A model generated the notes under the pieces. That model was given only the letters and a program-made list of their open reading frames with translations, was not told the DNA's origin and did no database searches. DNA of 44,117 nucleotides, taken from IMG/VR virus record IMGVR_UViG_3300023106_000006, positions 1-44,117 of that record; one strand, written 5' to 3'. Shown piece by piece: positions 15,806 through 25,310 of this stretch. Source of the DNA: a virus. Position 1 is the first letter of the stretch; each line of letters opens with the position of its first letter. The position numbers and the translations under genes were made by a program.

Positions 15806-18800
15806 GCGATTTTATAGAGATTATACCGCAGTCTGCAATTGATCGATTAGTTTCCGCTAACGCTGAGATTGTGAAAATGATTTCAAACGTAGACGTTTTG
15901 AACAAAAAGCAGGGCGGCGTTAAAACACCAAGCCAATCTGACGATGCAATAAAGCAATTAACTGCTGCATACAACGAACAGGAAAAAACAATTGCTAAAC
16001 TTCAAAAGCAATTAGAATCACTGGCAAGGTCAAGAACTGTAAATGCCAAACTTACGACTCAGGAAAAAATAGACAATGCTATATTGCAACGAGCAGCAAA
16101 CGAGCAAGCTAAATCAATAAGTATCCTGACGACAGAATATGATAAGGCAAGCATAACCTTAGAACGACTCAGGAAAGAAGCCAAAGCCATAGGTTATGAG
16201 TTCGGAGAAGACAGTAAGATATTTCAAATTGCAGCGGCAAATGTTCGAGTACTCGACGAAAGAATAAAAGCTATTGACAGATCCTTGGGATTAAATCAAA
16301 GAAACGTTGGTAATTACGTGGGGGGTTATAACGGACTTAGCGCATCTATATCTCAAATAGCCAGAGAACTTCCTTCGGCGGCCTATGGATTTCAGACATT
16401 CGCTGTTGCTATCGGAAATAATGTTCCCATGGCTGTGGATAATATACAAAGAGTAATTGCAGAAAATAAAGAATTAATCGCTCAAGGCAAACCAGTAGTT
16501 AGTGTATGGAAGCAAATTGGAGACGCTATATTTTCTTTCAACACATACATGACTATAGGACTTCTTGTATTGGCGTTATACGGGAAAGAGATTGGAGAAT
16601 GGGCTAAATCACTTTTTGGCGCTAATGCTGAACTTGAAAAATTAAATGAAAATCAGAAGAAGTTTAATAAATCAAGACTAGAGGGGGCAAAAGAAGCTAT
16701 TGCTCCAATCGATGAGCTTAATAAATACCTAAGAATAGCAAAAGACGTTACAGCCTCAGATGATGAGAGAGCCGTAGCTATTGAAAGGATAAGATCAGCC
16801 TATGTAGGATATTCAAAAAACATAACCGATCAGCAGTTTTTAGACGGGAACACCGCTAAATTTAATAAAGACGTGGTAAAAGCTTTGAACGACAGAGCCG
16901 ACGCTGAACAAAAAGTAAAACTTGTTCAAGACAATAAAAAGACGATTAAAGACCTTGAATATGAATTAGGGTTAAACGACACTCTTTTAAAGAAGTCGAA
17001 AGAGAGGCAAAGCCAACTTGAAAAAAGCATTAATAATGCGTTAGGATCAGAAGAAAGGTCTGCGTTAAATTCATTGTTAGTATCGGAAAATAGAAAAGTT
17101 ACAGACCTTACTACAAGGAGGTCGGTTATCGAAAAAAGCATCACGGCTATAAATAAACAAAATTTAAAATATACTGAGCAAATATATAAACTCCAGAAAG
17201 ATTCGATATTATTAGAGGATAGTAAGGATTCTAAGGATAAAAAATCTAATGTACTAACGGACTATATAAAAACACTTAACGAATTCGACCAAGCGGCTTA
17301 TGAGTTAGGTAAGTTCAGGAGGGAAAGAGAGATACAATTATTGGAACAACTTTCTGCTGACGAGAAAAGAAGTTTTGCTGACAGGATAACGACTTATGGT
17401 GAAATGCTTCAAAAAAAGCAGGAATTACTTAGTTATAATCTCAAGTACGAGCAAATGCAACTGGACGAAGCGCAAAGAGTTGAGATCTATCAGGCTGATG
17501 CGAGATATAAGCAAGAAGTGGAAGAAGCAAGCGGAAATGCTCAACAATTAATTAAAATACGTAAATATCATAATGATGAAATAGCCTTAATAAACCGACA
17601 ATACAATAGCCGTGAATTACTTCTAAAAGCAAAATATGACGCGTCATATTTAGATGTTGTAGATCAAACAAGCAAATCTGAATTAGATATAATCAAGAAA
17701 AGACGTGAGATTGTCGCTTCTACAGAAAAGACTTATCGAGACGAGCAATCTTCTATATTTAAAAAGAACTCAGACAACGAAAAACTATCATTAGCGATAA
17801 GACAACAGTCTTTTGAAAGCTATATAGCATTAAAGAGAAAAGAATTAGATATTGAAAAAGTTATTGCCTTGGCTAAAGCAGGGAATAATGAAGAAGAAAT
17901 AAAACAAATAAAAGCAAGATTTGAAGTAGCCAATAGGCTATTGAACACCGAATTTAAAGAGCAAAGCCCATTCGCTAAATCTTTAGAGTATGCAAACGGA
18001 CAATTAAAAGAATTATCTAATAACATACAAAATTCTTTCCTAGGCAGTGCGGGTCTTTCTAGTTTGTCAACCTTGTTAGACGGCACGTTTTCTAAAGTAA
18101 CTGATGGTTTTGATCAAATGGCTTCCGAAGTAGCTAAAAGAGGCGGCACATTGGAAGAAATATTGGCAGCGCAAAGCGATGCTACTAGAAAAAAAATGGC
18201 ATATACCTTTTTGACAGTTTCTGAAATAGCAAAAGAAACTTTCGCACTGATATCGAATTTAAGCCAGGAAAATTTCGACGCTGCTTACGAAAGATTGGAA
18301 AAGGAAAAGAATGTTGCTATTTTATTCGCAGGGGAATCAGCAGCTGCCAAAGAGCAAGTAGAAAGGGATTACGATGAAAAGAGAAAACAATTACAACGAC
18401 GTGAAGCGCAAGCCGCCAAAGAGATTGCTGTTTTCAACGTAATTATTAATACAGCGCAAGCGATTATTAGCGCATTGGCAACGGCTAAAAATATTTATGC
18501 GGGTATTGCATTGTCTATATTCGCGGCCGCAGTTGGAGCAACGCAATTAGCAGCAATTAACGCAGCGCAACCGCCGTCATTTTTCAAAGGTACGGACAAC
18601 GCTCCGGGCGGCTATGCTTGGGTAGATGAACGTGGACCTGAAATCCATACTGACAAACACGGAAATATTAAAAGCACCGGATCAAAAAAGGGAGCAAATC
18701 TCAGAATGTTGGAAAAAGGCGATAAGATTTTAACCCACGAAAAAAGCAAGGCGTTAATGTTCGATAATGGACTGAATTCTATTTTGAGCAATAACGGAAT

Positions 18801-19005
18801 TTCAGCAAGTCCAAACATCACTTTGAATAATGACAATACGCAATTGTTATCCGCTTTGAATGGCGTTAAAAACAGTATTGATAGTAAACCCGTAGGCGGC
18901 ATGGAAATTTCAGACGGTGAAATGAAGTCTTACATTATCGTGAACAATAAAAAATTGTACAAAGCCAATTGCGCCGCCAGAAATATCAGACAAGTATTCA
19001 TATGA
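15802..19005 (+). CDS. Tail tape measure protein
   Basis: This 1067-residue protein is the longest in the genome. It has long coiled-coil regions (about residues 40-160, 280-640 and 690-760) and hydrophobic segments near 235-262 (TYMTIGLLVLALYG) and 870-920 (FNVIINTAQAIISALATAKN). The C-terminal region has a glycine-rich SFFKGTDNAPGGYAWVDERG and EKGDKILTHEKSKAL motif often found at the ends of tape measures. These proteins set tail length and may help DNA cross the host envelope. By the usual rule of about 0.15 nm per residue the tail would be roughly 160 nm (inference). Confidence 0.93.
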   Translation: MSDFIEIIPQSAIDRLVSANAEIVKMISNVDVLNKKQGGVKTPSQSDDAIKQLTAAYNEQEKTIAKLQKQLESLARSRTVNAKLTTQEKIDNAILQRAANEQAKSISILTTEYDKASITLERLRKEAKAIGYEFGEDSKIFQIAAANVRVLDERIKAIDRSLGLNQRNVGNYVGGYNGLSASISQIARELPSAAYGFQTFAVAIGNNVPMAVDNIQRVIAENKELIAQGKPVVSVWKQIGDAIFSFNTYMTIGLLVLALYGKEIGEWAKSLFGANAELEKLNENQKKFNKSRLEGAKEAIAPIDELNKYLRIAKDVTASDDERAVAIERIRSAYVGYSKNITDQQFLDGNTAKFNKDVVKALNDRADAEQKVKLVQDNKKTIKDLEYELGLNDTLLKKSKERQSQLEKSINNALGSEERSALNSLLVSENRKVTDLTTRRSVIEKSITAINKQNLKYTEQIYKLQKDSILLEDSKDSKDKKSNVLTDYIKTLNEFDQAAYELGKFRREREIQLLEQLSADEKRSFADRITTYGEMLQKKQELLSYNLKYEQMQLDEAQRVEIYQADARYKQEVEEASGNAQQLIKIRKYHNDEIALINRQYNSRELLLKAKYDASYLDVVDQTSKSELDIIKKRREIVASTEKTYRDEQSSIFKKNSDNEKLSLAIRQQSFESYIALKRKELDIEKVIALAKAGNNEEEIKQIKARFEVANRLLNTEFKEQSPFAKSLEYANGQLKELSNNIQNSFLGSAGLSSLSTLLDGTFSKVTDGFDQMASEVAKRGGTLEEILAAQSDATRKKMAYTFLTVSEIAKETFALISNLSQENFDAAYERLEKEKNVAILFAGESAAAKEQVERDYDEKRKQLQRREAQAAKEIAVFNVIINTAQAIISALATAKNIYAGIALSIFAAAVGATQLAAINAAQPPSFFKGTDNAPGGYAWVDERGPEIHTDKHGNIKSTGSKKGANLRMLEKGDKILTHEKSKALMFDNGLNSILSNNGISASPNITLNNDNTQLLSALNGVKNSIDSKPVGGMEISDGEMKSYIIVNNKKLYKANCAARNIRQVFI

Positions 19006-21740
19006 AAATATTCCACTTAAATTTCAAGAATGAAGAGCAACCAGGTAGGATAAGAATTACCGAGCCGATGCAAGCCGATGCCGGAATGGTAATCACAAAC
19101 GAGCGTGAAGGTTACGGAATGAATATTTCATTTGCGAGTGAAACAACTGACATTAAATTTATCAGGGGTTTTTTCGATCCCGCTGAGCAGGAACAGGTTC
19201 TGCCGGACGGTACCGTTGTCATGGAAATGACAATGGGTTTTGAGTGGTTGGAATTGTATAGCAAGAAATACGGTTGGAACGCAGATATTGAGTTTGAAGT
19301 TGAGGAAGGTTCGACTTTTAAAACGGTTGGAGCGTTGGATTTTATAGGTGCTGAAATCAGCAAAGATGCTATTAAATGCAAAGTGGTGCAGAATACCGAA
19401 AGAGCAAAAATAAAGCGCCGGGAAACTACGCAAATTGATGTTTATTCAAATAAGGACATTTCCGGAAAGCCAATTGACCCGTTGCAGCCGATTAAAATGC
19501 TTTTGAAGGCAAAACCCGTTACAGGCGTAAGTGTTTGGGAGCAAAGGCAAAGTTATTTATTGTTGGCAGGGGGTAGTATTTATTTCAATTTGGCGACTTA
19601 CTTAACAACGGTTGGCATTGAAGATTCTTTGGTTCCTTTCGAGGCGTTGGGCGGTTTTGGTGATGCGCAAGCGGCTGGCCGACAGTTCAAATACATTCGG
19701 GCGCAAACCAACCTCACCAATGTAAAAATACATTTCGATTTGGATATCGATTTCTTTTACAGGGTTTCGTTTCCTGCCTCAACGGATCAATCAGAATGCT
19801 TTATCAGGGTTTATGCGCTTTGCTCTTTAGATCCTTACGAACTTACGCCGGACAGCGCAATTTGGAATCAGGAAATATATAAAAAGTCATTATACGGGCG
19901 CACGAACCAGAATTTCCACTTACCTGACACTTTGGATGCTAATCTACCGGATTGCCCGAAGGATTATTGTATTTCGATTATTTGGGCGTTATCATGGGAT
20001 ACTGAGCATTTAGGGGAGACAGATAGCAGCGGTTACAATTTCGGAGAGTTCCTAACTGTGCTTTTAAGCAGCGGCGTTTCGGTAATATTTCAGGACGTTT
20101 CAAACGGTACTACATTAAACACCCGCACGAGTTGGTCAGTTCAAAAGTCTACATTCCAAATCACAGCAACACAAACCGCATTTGACAGCGTTATTTCAGG
20201 CGTTCGATATGGCGACTTGTTCAAACAGGCGGTTAAATCAATAAATGGTCAAACCGTTTCGATTCCTGAATTTGAACCAGGAGGTAGATATTACGACCAA
20301 ATTGCCTTCAATGGTTACGGGATTCGTCAATTCACGGATAAACCTTTTTTGATTGACTTCAAAAAGATTTATGATGATTTGAAAGAGGTTAATTTCTGGT
20401 ATCAATTGGCGAATTCAGGCGTAAAAATTCAGCATTACGATGATTTTTTCAGGAGTTACGATATGGGCGGATTTCTGCAAGCATATCCGGTCGATTTTAC
20501 CGAAATTAAGGATGATGAATATGCGGTAAACACCTTCGAGTTTGGATATTCCACTTATGAGCAAGGCGACAATGAAAGGAATACAACCGATGCGATACAT
20601 ACCGACCAACAAAAGTCATTACCGAGCGACAAGGTACCGAATACAAAGCAGATTGAGTTAAATATAATTCGCGATCCGTTTGCCGGAGAAAAAGCACGTC
20701 GGGACGGAGTTAATACCAAAAACACCACTTCATTAGAAAATGATACTAAGATATTCGTTTATGACATTGTGCCTTTACCCCCAGGTACATACAGAAAGTA
20801 CGGACTTAATTTATTAGCCAGAAAAAGCAACGGACGCCTGGAACTGCTTAACACATCAACTGATTCAAACAGCACATCTTTCGGATGGGATACAATAGGC
20901 GTAACGGTTGGGGGTAATTTTGAAATATTCTCAAATGCGGCGAATGGAGGGTTGTTTCAAATTATTTCAATTACACCTACTACGTTGGTTTTGCAGCCGA
21001 CAAGTCCCGTTTCAATAGTTGATTATGAAGGATATGTAGTTTTCGGATTCACCATTACCGGAGTTTCATTCATGAACAGAACCGACGAAGAAATGATAGT
21101 TGAGAATATCCAAAACGGGGATAACTTCGGAAACTTGCTTCATTCGCCACGCAGAAATATCATAGAGTGGGAAAGTTGGTTAGCTGCTGCCGCAATGTAC
21201 GATCCGACCGGAATCATTCGCACGACATCATTTAAAAACAACGGACTTGCAAGGACTAAATTCAGGAACGAACGTTTTTATCAGGAAAATGAAGAAATCC
21301 CTGTTTCATCATTGAAAACAGCCGTTTTAAGACCTGAATTAATAAATACTACGGTATCGGCTACTTTACAAGAGGTTGTCGAATTGGAACGCTTACAAGA
21401 AACCGAATTCGGGTTTATCCGGGTTCAAACACTAAACGGAACTGAGAAAATATTTATTAAGAAGTCCGAGTACAATATACGGGGCGGTTTCTTAAAAATA
21501 ACAGGTTGGCGTAAAAATGAACCTGATTTTATTGCTATTGAAAGATCTGGTGAATTTGTGTTGATTAACGGAACGCCTTACGGTGAATTTAGATTTAATG
21601 TATCAGAATACGGATTAGTTTCGTTATTCGATGTAAAAAATATCTTACTTAATAAGCCACAACCCTACCAAAAAGTAACAATAAACGGAAACACCTATAC
21701 AAATGTTGTTGATTTTGTTGCGGCATTGGAAAATGTTTAG
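19002..21740 (+). CDS. Tail tip/distal tail protein
   Basis: ATG 19002 overlaps the tape-measure stop (ATGA); an earlier in-frame ATG lies inside the tape measure. The 912-residue product directly follows the tape measure, the usual place of distal-tail and tail-tip proteins. It is beta-rich: the first 150 residues (KIFHLNFKNEEQPGRIRITE, then FIRGFFDPAEQEQVLPDGT) look like a baseplate hub-type domain, and many DFTEIKDDEYAVNTFEFGYS-like strands follow. The C-terminal part includes RPELINTTVSATLQEVVELE and a compact domain with NGTPYGEFRFNVSEYG. The role is inferred from position and size. Confidence 0.82.
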   Translation: MKIFHLNFKNEEQPGRIRITEPMQADAGMVITNEREGYGMNISFASETTDIKFIRGFFDPAEQEQVLPDGTVVMEMTMGFEWLELYSKKYGWNADIEFEVEEGSTFKTVGALDFIGAEISKDAIKCKVVQNTERAKIKRRETTQIDVYSNKDISGKPIDPLQPIKMLLKAKPVTGVSVWEQRQSYLLLAGGSIYFNLATYLTTVGIEDSLVPFEALGGFGDAQAAGRQFKYIRAQTNLTNVKIHFDLDIDFFYRVSFPASTDQSECFIRVYALCSLDPYELTPDSAIWNQEIYKKSLYGRTNQNFHLPDTLDANLPDCPKDYCISIIWALSWDTEHLGETDSSGYNFGEFLTVLLSSGVSVIFQDVSNGTTLNTRTSWSVQKSTFQITATQTAFDSVISGVRYGDLFKQAVKSINGQTVSIPEFEPGGRYYDQIAFNGYGIRQFTDKPFLIDFKKIYDDLKEVNFWYQLANSGVKIQHYDDFFRSYDMGGFLQAYPVDFTEIKDDEYAVNTFEFGYSTYEQGDNERNTTDAIHTDQQKSLPSDKVPNTKQIELNIIRDPFAGEKARRDGVNTKNTTSLENDTKIFVYDIVPLPPGTYRKYGLNLLARKSNGRLELLNTSTDSNSTSFGWDTIGVTVGGNFEIFSNAANGGLFQIISITPTTLVLQPTSPVSIVDYEGYVVFGFTITGVSFMNRTDEEMIVENIQNGDNFGNLLHSPRRNIIEWESWLAAAAMYDPTGIIRTTSFKNNGLARTKFRNERFYQENEEIPVSSLKTAVLRPELINTTVSATLQEVVELERLQETEFGFIRVQTLNGTEKIFIKKSEYNIRGGFLKITGWRKNEPDFIAIERSGEFVLINGTPYGEFRFNVSEYGLVSLFDVKNILLNKPQPYQKVTINGNTYTNVVDFVAALENV

Positions 21741-21748
21741 TAATATTG
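21718..21748 (+). promoter_or_regulatory. Candidate promoter for leader RNA 4
   Basis: TTG at 21718-21720 and TAATATTG at 21741-21748 are separated by 20 bases. TAATATTG departs from TAnnTTTG at one position. The same octamer occurs at the RHH gene promoter (35986-35993). The -33 part lies inside the end of the tail-tip gene. Confidence 0.5.
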
Positions 21749-21751
21749 TCT

Positions 21752-21867
21752 ACTGAAATATAACAAGCGGAATATTAGAGGGATTCCAATTGTACGATAT
21801 ACAGAGTTGAATTAATAGTTTAACTTCTGAAACCGTGACCCGACGAACCTCTAATTTGTCGGGTTTT
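21752..21867 (+). ncRNA. Leader RNA 4: three-hairpin RNA with 8-bp kissing loops
   Basis: Hairpin 1 is GGAAT/ATTCC (21769-21773 with 21783-21787) and exposes the nine-base loop ATTAGAGGG. A middle hairpin pairs CAGA/TCTG and GTT/AAC within 21802-21829. The terminator-type hairpin ACCCGAC/GTCGGGT (21838-21844 with 21858-21864) has a 13-nt loop carrying CCTCTAAT (21848-21855), the exact reverse complement of ATTAGAGG (21774-21781). The T-run has only four bases, so termination may be leaky. The gene start follows at 21892. With leader 6 this is the clearest case of the family. Confidence 0.75.
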
Positions 21868-21891
21868 CGCGTTTTATAAATAATTAGGATT

Positions 21892-22128
21892 ATGGAAAAC
21901 ACAGTTACAATTTCTTTAAAAGAATACAACTTACTATTAGAAGAAAACAAAGCGTTAAAAAATGGGTTTTTAATTCATGTAAATATACGCAATGGTTTTT
22001 GTGAGTATTTCAAAAAAGAACAAGCAATAGGTATTTTATCAGATGAAATATCTGTATTAAAAACTAAATTAAAAGAAGCAACTAAGCCTAATTTATTGCA
22101 AAGGATTTTTAATTCTATAGGATATTAA
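21892..22128 (+). CDS. Small coiled-coil protein (78 aa)
   Basis: The 78-residue product starts with TVTISLKEYNLLLEENKALK, a helix of the type seen in small phage regulatory or chaperone proteins, followed by a second helix (IGILSDEISVLKTKLKEATK). It follows leader RNA 4 and precedes other small genes placed between tail-tip and fibre genes. Function is unknown. Confidence 0.75.
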   Translation: MENTVTISLKEYNLLLEENKALKNGFLIHVNIRNGFCEYFKKEQAIGILSDEISVLKTKLKEATKPNLLQRIFNSIGY

Positions 22129-22148
22129 AAACTAAAAAAAATAACATT

Positions 22149-22970
22149 ATGAAACACATTTTCAAAATCGGTGATGGAATGACCATCGAAAACAGTACGG
22201 CAGAGGAAAGGAAAGAGATTATGAAACTAATATTCGAAAAAGGATATCCAACAATTCGAAACGAATTTGATTATATTGATTTCGAGTTTAGTGACTGTGT
22301 TCTTTTTATGGAAAACGGCTTTGGAACGTCAAAAAAAGTCACCACCCCACTAACCTACACACAAATGAAAGCGTTAATCCTTGGCGACACTTCAAAAATG
22401 CCGTTTAAAGCAGCTTGCGAGGCTATAAAACACGGTACGCATCAAATTGAAAAGGATTGTGATAATCTGGATTTGCTTAACCAAATATTACATGATGCTT
22501 TTGGTTCTGCGTGTAAGTCACAAGGTTCGGCTGCATGTTACTATAAAGCAGGACTGTATTGGGTGGGTAATTCTGGACCAAACAGTTTACCAATCATCAA
22601 ACTATCAGAGATAATGCCTAAAGAGGAAAAGCGGATTGATATTGTAAACACAGATTCCGTAAATCAGGTGGATGAATTTCATGCAAAGTTTCTGAATACT
22701 CTTTCAATATTAGATAAAGTTACGGTCAATATCGAAAAGATTAAAAAACTTCAAGAAAAGCAAGAACATCTTTTGAAGAAAAACAAAGAATTGATTTCGC
22801 AAAGGGATTGTATTGGGCGGCAATTAAAAATTAAACCGATTGAAGGAACTCTTCAGCACCTTGGTAACGGAACCTATCAAGTAAAGTTTGACGATCCGAA
22901 AGTTGAATCCATCCCAACCCTAACCCGAAAAGAAGCCGAAGAAAAACTTAACGTTAAAATTGTAGATTGA
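22149..22970 (+). CDS. Hypothetical protein (273 aa) with C-terminal coiled coil
   Basis: I do not recognise this protein. The N-terminal region has MTIENSTAEERKEIMKLIFE followed by a beta segment. A cysteine-containing central part (FGSACKSQGSAACYYKAGLY) comes next. Residues about 190-225 (TVNIEKIKKLQEKQEHLLKK and on) form a coiled coil, ending in a small HLGNGTYQVKFDD beta element. It lies in the tail region between tip and fibre genes but looks more like a cytoplasmic protein than a virion fibre. Confidence 0.75.
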   Translation: MKHIFKIGDGMTIENSTAEERKEIMKLIFEKGYPTIRNEFDYIDFEFSDCVLFMENGFGTSKKVTTPLTYTQMKALILGDTSKMPFKAACEAIKHGTHQIEKDCDNLDLLNQILHDAFGSACKSQGSAACYYKAGLYWVGNSGPNSLPIIKLSEIMPKEEKRIDIVNTDSVNQVDEFHAKFLNTLSILDKVTVNIEKIKKLQEKQEHLLKKNKELISQRDCIGRQLKIKPIEGTLQHLGNGTYQVKFDDPKVESIPTLTRKEAEEKLNVKIVD

Positions 22971-22971
22971 T

Positions 22972-23199
22972 ATGGAAAAGGAAATATTAAATAAAGCCAG
23001 AATAATCGAAAGTGATATTATTGAATTTGAATCGTTTTTAAATGTTTCTAAAAATAAATTTTCTATTACGCTTCATTATTCAGACGAATCTGGTTTAAAT
23101 GGATTTGATAGCCGTATCGATAAAAAGTTTAATGATTTGTTTAGAGAATTCTTTAAACAACAAATACAAAGACTCGAATCTGAGTTAAAAGAATTATAG
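22972..23199 (+). CDS. Small hypothetical protein (75 aa)
   Basis: This 75-residue product begins one base after the preceding stop. Two helices (EKEILNKARIIESDIIEFES and FREFFKQQIQRLESELKEL) flank a short beta segment (KFSITLHYSDES). Nothing specific is recognised. It is co-transcribed with the 273-aa gene. Confidence 0.7.
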   Translation: MEKEILNKARIIESDIIEFESFLNVSKNKFSITLHYSDESGLNGFDSRIDKKFNDLFREFFKQQIQRLESELKEL

Positions 23200-23227
23200 A
23201 CTGAGAATACATTTTTAATACCACTTT

Positions 23228-23260
23228 TAAATCCTTGCTGTAATGGTAAGGATTTATTTT
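23228..23260 (+). terminator. Terminator-like hairpin
   Basis: TAAATCCTT/AAGGATTTA (23228-23236 with 23248-23256) with an 11-nt loop is followed by TTTT. The stem is AT-rich and the T-run short, so a weak terminator or mRNA end is likely. A TACATTTT element upstream might be a promoter, but this is not convincing. Confidence 0.55.
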
Positions 23261-23274
23261 AAAACTTATGAATT

Positions 23275-23556
23275 ATGAAAAACAATAGAATTAATCGAAA
23301 ACTAAAATACATTCGTGAAAAAAATAAGATAAGAAGACTATTATTTTTAACGCTTGTTTTTCAAAAAAAATACAAGCCTCTTAATTTTCCAGATTCAGAA
23401 GAACTTGAATTTATGCGAAACAACTGCTTCTATATGTTAAAAAAACATTTTAGGATAAAATGGGAAAATATAAATGTCCAGATAATACCAGGTCAAACCG
23501 CAGAAGATTTAACAAATAATGTAGAATCATACGCTATTAAAGTATCCAAGTGCTAA
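23275..23556 (+). CDS. Small basic hypothetical protein (93 aa)
   Basis: This 93-residue protein is strongly basic at the N-terminus (NNRINRKLKYIREKNKIRRL), which suggests nucleic-acid contact or a disordered tail. It is followed by PDSEELEFMRNNCFYMLKKH and a short beta end. No family is recognised. It stands alone between two terminator-like hairpins. Confidence 0.65.
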   Translation: MKNNRINRKLKYIREKNKIRRLLFLTLVFQKKYKPLNFPDSEELEFMRNNCFYMLKKHFRIKWENINVQIIPGQTAEDLTNNVESYAIKVSKC

Positions 23557-23562
23557 ATTTTC

Positions 23563-23592
23563 AATCCCATCAATAAACGGTGGGATTTTTTT
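23563..23592 (+). terminator. Intrinsic terminator before the fibre operon
   Basis: AATCCCA/TGGGATT (23563-23569 with 23581-23587) is followed by seven T. The next promoter (23594-23601) starts directly behind it. Confidence 0.88.
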
Positions 23593-23593
23593 A

Positions 23594-23601
23594 TATATTT
23601 G
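23594..23601 (+). promoter_or_regulatory. Fibre operon promoter, probably leaderless
   Basis: TATATTTG is followed by four bases and then ATG 23606. This is the same spacing as at the small terminase gene, so transcription should start on or next to the start codon. Confidence 0.68.
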
Positions 23602-23605
23602 CCTT

Positions 23606-24787
23606 ATGACAATTGACAACGCACTTTTACGCTTTAAAACCTCTTTAAAAGCCGCCAAAGAACTAGGCGATAGTAAAGTTGCCAATGTGTTTGATTGGTC
23701 ATTTTTATGTGTTTCCCCTGTTGAGGAATACCTGCAAATATCAAACTTCAACACCGATATTAATTTCGGAGGTGATTATAAAGCCGAATTAGTTGATTGC
23801 TGCGACAAGGTACTCAAAGACATCACAAACAACGTTTTCATTTATCAGGGTTCAAACTCGGAATCCGGTTATCAGAATATAGCCGTTGAACTTGCTTACA
23901 TTGGCGATTTCTACCCGCATTGGGGGCGTAAATGTTATCTTAAAATATCACATTGGGCGGGCGGTTCCCCTGTTAGCGATTTGGTTATTTACAGTAATCC
24001 GTTCCACGTGGCATACAATCTAAAAGAGATATTGCGCATCGATTACAGAGGTTACGGAATTAACAATGGCGTTGATTATACGAACTTTAATTTCATGCAG
24101 TCGTTTGGACTTAAAGGCTGGTTTAATAAATTCACAGATGAAACAGAAACCGAAAAGTATTTACAGGAGTCCGGCAATACAGTTTCCAGCAACGCAACGG
24201 TATCGTTATTGGCGGAATATACTTTTGAACACGTTTCAGTCCACGCCCAGAAAGCACTTGCCAGATGGATCAGATCGCCACGATTTTATTTAAACGGTGT
24301 TCGTCACACGGCCAACCAATTATCACTTGGAGAACGTGAAGGGAATAGCAACTTTTATGAAGGTAAGTTTTCAGGTTATCCAAACGAAGCGGACACTTAC
24401 ACGCCAGCACTACAAATCGCACCGCTTTTATCATTCACGCCAATTTATCCGGTTGGAGTTTACACGTTAGCCGGACTGCTGCCACAAATTCAGGGACAAT
24501 TCAACTATCCGATTACATTAGGCGTTGGTAATTTATACGTTAGGAAAGTTTCTGACGATTCAGTTGTAAATACTTTTGATCAATCGGATATTGTTGTAAC
24601 AGACAATTCCTTTGAAATAAATCAAGCTGCTGCCGATGAAAATGGCGAATATTATGTTACTTTTGATGAAAGTTTGTTTTTATTTCCATTTGGGCAAAGT
24701 CAGTATGTTGTTGAGTGGAAGTTTCAAATAAGCGCAGGAGATTGGTTAAATACGGATTGGAATAACAGCGATTTCTTTACAAATTAA
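23606..24787 (+). CDS. Tail fibre/baseplate protein
   Basis: This 393-residue protein opens the fibre operon. The N-terminal 130 residues include FGGDYKAELVDCCDKVLKDI and YIGDFYPHWGRKCYLKISHW. The middle has SLLAEYTFEHVSVHAQKALARW. The C-terminal part is beta-rich with Ig-like strands (NLYVRKVSDDSVVNTFDQSD, then ENGEYYVTF and SQYVVEWKFQISAGDW). Similar proteins in flavobacterial siphophages are annotated as minor tail or fibre proteins. Exact role and receptor are unknown. Confidence 0.78.
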   Translation: MTIDNALLRFKTSLKAAKELGDSKVANVFDWSFLCVSPVEEYLQISNFNTDINFGGDYKAELVDCCDKVLKDITNNVFIYQGSNSESGYQNIAVELAYIGDFYPHWGRKCYLKISHWAGGSPVSDLVIYSNPFHVAYNLKEILRIDYRGYGINNGVDYTNFNFMQSFGLKGWFNKFTDETETEKYLQESGNTVSSNATVSLLAEYTFEHVSVHAQKALARWIRSPRFYLNGVRHTANQLSLGEREGNSNFYEGKFSGYPNEADTYTPALQIAPLLSFTPIYPVGVYTLAGLLPQIQGQFNYPITLGVGNLYVRKVSDDSVVNTFDQSDIVVTDNSFEINQAAADENGEYYVTFDESLFLFPFGQSQYVVEWKFQISAGDWLNTDWNNSDFFTN

Positions 24788-24790
24788 GAT

Positions 24791-25309
24791 ATGGGAAAAA
24801 AAGCAACATTAGTTACAAAAATAGCCGGACTTACTGATGGCGGTTTAAATACCGCTGCCGAAGTTCGGGCATTGCTTACGGAATTTTTAGATGATGTTTT
24901 TACGACACCTGTTTTTGACAACCTTACAACACAAACAAATATTGTGACCACGGCATTGCCTGGAGGTACTTCGGGAACTCTAACGGCAAACATTTGCTTC
25001 AGACAAATTGGGGGACAAATACGGATTGACCTTATCATAAATAACGCAACCAGTTCGGCTCTTAATGGATTCAATTTGTTTTCATTCAAACCGGATGCGG
25101 GCGGCTACATAAACAACTTTATGCCTAGCGATATTGAAGATCCTGCAACGGGACTTCCTAAAATCAGCACGCAAAGAGGATTCAACGGAACTTCGACAAT
25201 AGCACAATTCGCAATTGGATGGATTTCAGGCACACCTGTTTTGAAATGCTACGGACAATTACCTTTTGGAATCACAACCCTAGACATGATTTACGACCAA
25301 AAACAATAA
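24791..25309 (+). CDS. Putative tail fibre protein (172 aa)
   Basis: This 172-residue product has a short helical start (EVRALLTEFLDDVFTT) followed by a beta-rich domain (FRQIGGQIRIDLIINNATSS, IAQFAIGWISGTPVLKCYGQ). Helix-then-beta layout is usual for small fibre or tip proteins that attach through the helix and bind receptors with the beta domain. It begins three bases after the preceding gene. Receptor binding is inferred from position. Confidence 0.7.
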   Translation: MGKKATLVTKIAGLTDGGLNTAAEVRALLTEFLDDVFTTPVFDNLTTQTNIVTTALPGGTSGTLTANICFRQIGGQIRIDLIINNATSSALNGFNLFSFKPDAGGYINNFMPSDIEDPATGLPKISTQRGFNGTSTIAQFAIGWISGTPVLKCYGQLPFGITTLDMIYDQKQ

Positions 25310-25310
25310 A

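Noticed and set aside
23199-23275. Hairpin at 23228-23260 as a further member of the leader family
   Set aside because: The only upstream complement to its loop is a short, partly stem-overlapping TACCA, the promoter is not convincing and the T-run is weak.
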